Positions 15,035 to 17,612 of a DNA stretch of 17,612 nucleotides are shown here, one piece after another. This stretch comes from Gammaproteobacteria bacterium. Its GTDB lineage: Bacteria; Pseudomonadota; Gammaproteobacteria; GCA-001735895. The stretch is taken from positions 1-17,612 of the forward strand of contig JAOUJX010000034.1 in NCBI GenBank assembly GCA_029882955.1, written 5' to 3'. A program made the position numbers and the translations under genes. Within the stretch, counting starts at the first letter, position 1; the number at the start of each line of letters is the position of its first letter. A model generated the notes under the pieces. That model searched no databases, was not told the DNA's origin, and was given only the letters and a program-made list of their open reading frames with translations.

Positions 15035-16582
15035 ATGGCAAGACGGTCCGGCGGTAGACAGGCAAAAATCGCACTGCGAAAAGCGGCTCTTGCCGAGGAT
15101 TTGAAACCAGTTCGCGGTGGTATTCCGGGCGGTCAATATCGGCCGCTAAAAGATTCGGATATCGAGTTAATCAACGACACGGTGTTCAAAATTCTCGAAG
15201 AAGTCGGCTTTGCAGACGCTACAGAGCATTGTATCGAAACCTGTACTGCGATTGGTGCCGTCTATGGTGAAGATCAACGGCTTCGCTTTCCTCGCGCAGT
15301 TGTCGAAGATGCCATGAGCAAATGTTGCAGAAACCTGGTATTACACGGACAGGATCCAAAACACGATTTAGAGCTTAGCGGCTCTAACGTTCATTTCTCG
15401 ACTGCGGGTGCTGCGGTGATGATCGCCGACCAGGAAAATAATGAATATCGTGAATCGACTGCCCAGGATCTCTACGATATGGCGCGCATTACCGACCAGT
15501 GCGATAACATTCATATGTTCCAGCGCACCTGTGTATTGCGTGATATCACCGACAATCGTGCGATGGATATCAACACAACTTATAACTCGGTAATGGGCAC
15601 AACAAAACATGTCGGCGCGAGCTGGACCGAAACACATCACCTGGAAGACACGCTAAAAATGCTCCATATCATCGCTGGCGGTGAAGACAAGTGGCGTGAG
15701 CGCCCGTTTGTGAGTATATCCTGCTGCCATGTGGTACCACCAATGAAGTTCACCGAAGAGGCGCTCGGCTGTATTCGAATTGCCGTCGAAGGCGGCATGC
15801 CGATATTATTGCTTTCTGCCGGGCAGTCTGGTGCTACTGCTCCCGCCTGCCTTGCAGGCGCCGTAGCGCAGGCCTGGGCCGAATGCCTGGGCGGACTGGT
15901 TTATGTTAATGCGATTAAACCCGGTGCCCCGGCAATCCTTGGTACCTGGCCGTTTGTCTCAGACCTGCGTACCGGTGCTATGAGTGGTGGTTCACCAGAG
16001 CAGGCTCTTTTGTCTTCTGCCTGCGCCCAGATGGGCAATTATTATGATCTGCCGACGGGCACAGCCTGCGGCATGACGGATGCCAAGTTCCCGGATTATC
16101 AGGGCGGTGCGGAACGCGCTTATACTACGGCCTGTGCTGCATCTTCGGGTGCGAATATTATTTACGAATCGGCTGGTATGTACGCCAGTTTGCTCGGCGC
16201 CTGTCCGGAATCATTATTAATGGATAACGATGTACTAGGCGCAGCTTTACGCATTACCCGGGGCATTGAAGTGAATGCAACAACTTTAAGTTTTGACGTT
16301 TTAAAAGATGTCTGTATCGGTAATAAAGGCCACTATCTCGGGTCCGAGCAAACCCTCGAGGTCATGCAAACGGAATATATATATCCTGAATTTGGTGACC
16401 GTTTGAGCCCCAACGAATGGAACGAACAAGGCAAACCGGTATTACTCGAAAAGGCCCGTGCCAGAAAAAACGAAATTCTGAGTAATTACCACCCGATGCA
16501 TATCAGCGACGAAATCGATCAGCAGATACGCGAACAATTTCCAATTTTTCTCTCGCGTGAAGCGATGGGACGAAACCAGTAA
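15035..16582 (+). CDS. MttB-superfamily (non-pyrrolysine) methyltransferase
   Basis: A 515-residue member of the trimethylamine methyltransferase (MttB, COG5598) superfamily, predicted to be cytoplasmic. Relatives transfer a methyl group from a quaternary or tertiary amine to a corrinoid protein. True trimethylamine enzymes read an in-frame UAG as pyrrolysine; here the frame is open throughout and ends at TAA, so this belongs to the non-Pyl branch. A characterised member of that branch is the glycine betaine methyltransferase MtgB of Desulfitobacterium. The TIM-barrel part carries family-like segments such as GGMPILLLSAGQSGATAP (253-270), PGAPAILGTWP (296-306) and GTACGMTDAKFPDY (342-355). 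The start is backed by GAGG seven bases upstream. It is divergent from a GcvA-like regulator and 15 bp ahead of an FAD demethylase gene. No corrinoid-protein gene is in view, so the methyl acceptor is open. The substrate is inferred to be a betaine-like amine. Confidence 0.88.
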   Translation: MARRSGGRQAKIALRKAALAEDLKPVRGGIPGGQYRPLKDSDIELINDTVFKILEEVGFADATEHCIETCTAIGAVYGEDQRLRFPRAVVEDAMSKCCRNLVLHGQDPKHDLELSGSNVHFSTAGAAVMIADQENNEYRESTAQDLYDMARITDQCDNIHMFQRTCVLRDITDNRAMDINTTYNSVMGTTKHVGASWTETHHLEDTLKMLHIIAGGEDKWRERPFVSISCCHVVPPMKFTEEALGCIRIAVEGGMPILLLSAGQSGATAPACLAGAVAQAWAECLGGLVYVNAIKPGAPAILGTWPFVSDLRTGAMSGGSPEQALLSSACAQMGNYYDLPTGTACGMTDAKFPDYQGGAERAYTTACAASSGANIIYESAGMYASLLGACPESLLMDNDVLGAALRITRGIEVNATTLSFDVLKDVCIGNKGHYLGSEQTLEVMQTEYIYPEFGDRLSPNEWNEQGKPVLLEKARARKNEILSNYHPMHISDEIDQQIREQFPIFLSREAMGRNQ

Positions 16583-16597
16583 CCAGAGGATAAGCTT

Positions 16598-17612
16598 ATG
16601 AAAAGTCATGCCAGAGTCGTTATTGTCGGCGGTGGTTCACTCGGTGTGAACCTGATGTATCACCTCACTAAAGAAGGCTGGACAGACATTGCTCTGGTCG
16701 AGAAAGGCGAACTCACCAGCGGTTCGACCTGGCACGCGGCGGGACTTTGCTCCAATTTCATCGGTAACCACACAGTTGCGCAAATCCACAATTACACGAT
16801 TAAGCTGTACAACGAAATTTTGCCACAGGAAACCGGACAAAGTTCGTCTTTCCATCAAACCGGCAGTATCCGGGTTGGTTTCAGTAAGGTTGAGGAAGAA
16901 TGGTTCCGCAACCTCGAAAGCCGCTCGAAAAATATCGGTTTCGAGTTCAATATCATCAGCCGGCAGGAAGCCGAAAAGTTGAACCCGTTTATGGACTTCA
17001 GCAAGGCTCGCATCATCGTCAGTACACCGAACGATGGTCATGTCGATCCCACTTCGGTGGTCATGCCGCTCTCGAAACTGGCGCGCGATAAAGGTGCCGA
17101 GGTCAACCGCTTCACGCGGGTCATCGAAATCAATGCCCTGGCCTCAGGTGAATGGGAAGTGGTTACCGATAAAGGCACGATCATCGCCGAACACGTGGTC
17201 AATGCCAGTGGTTGTTTTGCCCGCGAAGTCGGTGCCATGGTTGGCGTCAACATACCGTTGATCAATCTCGAACATCAATATCTGGTGACCGAAAACCATC
17301 CCGACATCGAAGCGTTGGGCTGGGAATTGCCGGTTTGTCGCGATTCTTACAGCTCGGCATATATACGCCAGGAAGGACTTGGTTTTCTGGTAGGTCCTTA
17401 CGAGACCCGTGGTTCCAAACCCTGGGCCTTGAATGGCATGGACTGGGGATTTGATCGTGAACTATTCGAGCCCGATCTGGATCGCCTGATGCCCTTCCTC
17501 GAGCGCTGTTTCGAGCTAACCCCGAAGTTCGAAGAAGTCGGCGTCAAAACCGTGGTGAATGGACCCATCACGCATACTCCCGATGATAATATTCTGGCCG
17601 GCCCACAAGCAG
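16598..17612 (+). CDS. FAD-dependent dimethylglycine/sarcosine dehydrogenase-like protein (partial)
   Basis: The N-terminal 338 residues of an FAD-dependent amine oxidoreductase of the DAO fold, cut by the right edge. The Rossmann motif GGGSLG (11-16, GxGxxG) and the acidic end of the second strand (LVEKG) bind FAD. STWHAAGL (43-50) includes His46, matching the histidine that holds FAD covalently in dimethylglycine dehydrogenase. Enzymes of this group oxidise an N-methyl group to an iminium and, when a C-terminal GcvT-like domain is present, hand the carbon to tetrahydrofolate. Whether that domain exists here lies outside the window. The start has AGAGGA seven bases upstream and follows the MttB-like stop by 15 bp, so the two are co-transcribed. 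Likely substrates are dimethylglycine, sarcosine or a related N-methyl amine; the sequence alone does not decide. Confidence 0.9.
   Translation, partial: MKSHARVVIVGGGSLGVNLMYHLTKEGWTDIALVEKGELTSGSTWHAAGLCSNFIGNHTVAQIHNYTIKLYNEILPQETGQSSSFHQTGSIRVGFSKVEEEWFRNLESRSKNIGFEFNIISRQEAEKLNPFMDFSKARIIVSTPNDGHVDPTSVVMPLSKLARDKGAEVNRFTRVIEINALASGEWEVVTDKGTIIAEHVVNASGCFAREVGAMVGVNIPLINLEHQYLVTENHPDIEALGWELPVCRDSYSSAYIRQEGLGFLVGPYETRGSKPWALNGMDWGFDRELFEPDLDRLMPFLERCFELTPKFEEVGVKTVVNGPITHTPDDNILAGPQA

Noticed and set aside
15035..16582. Pyrrolysine-encoding trimethylamine methyltransferase
   Set aside because: There is no in-frame amber codon; the gene ends at TAA and the body is fully open, so it is a non-pyrrolysine relative.

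Overview
The window reads as accessory chromosome of a denitrifying gammaproteobacterium, probably marine or sediment-dwelling. The support is a clade I (Tat-exported) nitrous oxide reductase operon, a periplasmic-binding/PAS/GGDEF/EAL signalling protein, and methylated-amine type genes. The lineage is an inference from gene content; there is no rRNA or other marker gene here.

Layout, left to right. (1) 1-1731, minus strand: the N-terminal 577 residues of a P2-type cation-pumping ATPase that runs off the left edge. (2) 1732-3378: an AT-rich stretch with two small minus-strand genes, an XRE-family repressor (2141-2515) and an 82-residue protein with a degenerate EF-hand-like loop (2781-3029). 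It also holds several perfect short dyads. (3) 3379-5979, plus strand: an 866-residue membrane sensor (SBP_bac_3, transmembrane, PAS, GGDEF, EAL) whose stop codon overlaps that of the convergent gene. (4) 5976-13888, minus strand: nosR-nosZ-nosD-nosF-nosY followed by a 5-formyltetrahydrofolate cyclo-ligase gene. The nos genes are tightly packed, with start/stop overlaps at nosD/nosF and nosF/nosY. A near-consensus FNR/DNR box (13923-13936) lies just upstream of nosR. (5) 14039-17612: a GcvA-like LysR regulator (minus) divergent from an MttB-superfamily methyltransferase (plus), followed 15 bp later by an FAD-dependent dehydrogenase of the dimethylglycine/sarcosine dehydrogenase type that runs off the right edge.

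How the genes may work together. NosZ reduces N2O to N2 in the periplasm. NosR is the flavin/iron-sulfur membrane protein needed to express and power it. NosDFY is the ABC-type maturation system for its copper-sulfur site. The FNR box fits oxygen and/or NO control. nosL, the usual copper-chaperone gene at the end of this operon, is absent from its normal place, and a folate enzyme gene sits there instead. The right-hand locus looks like a regulated two-step demethylation module for a quaternary or tertiary amine such as a betaine: an MttB-like protein lacking pyrrolysine, plus an oxidative demethylase that carries the covalent-FAD histidine. A LysR box and a sigma70-like promoter in the divergent region have standard LysR geometry (box about -65). 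The methyl-transfer locus and its partner reaction are the least understood and most interesting part of the window.
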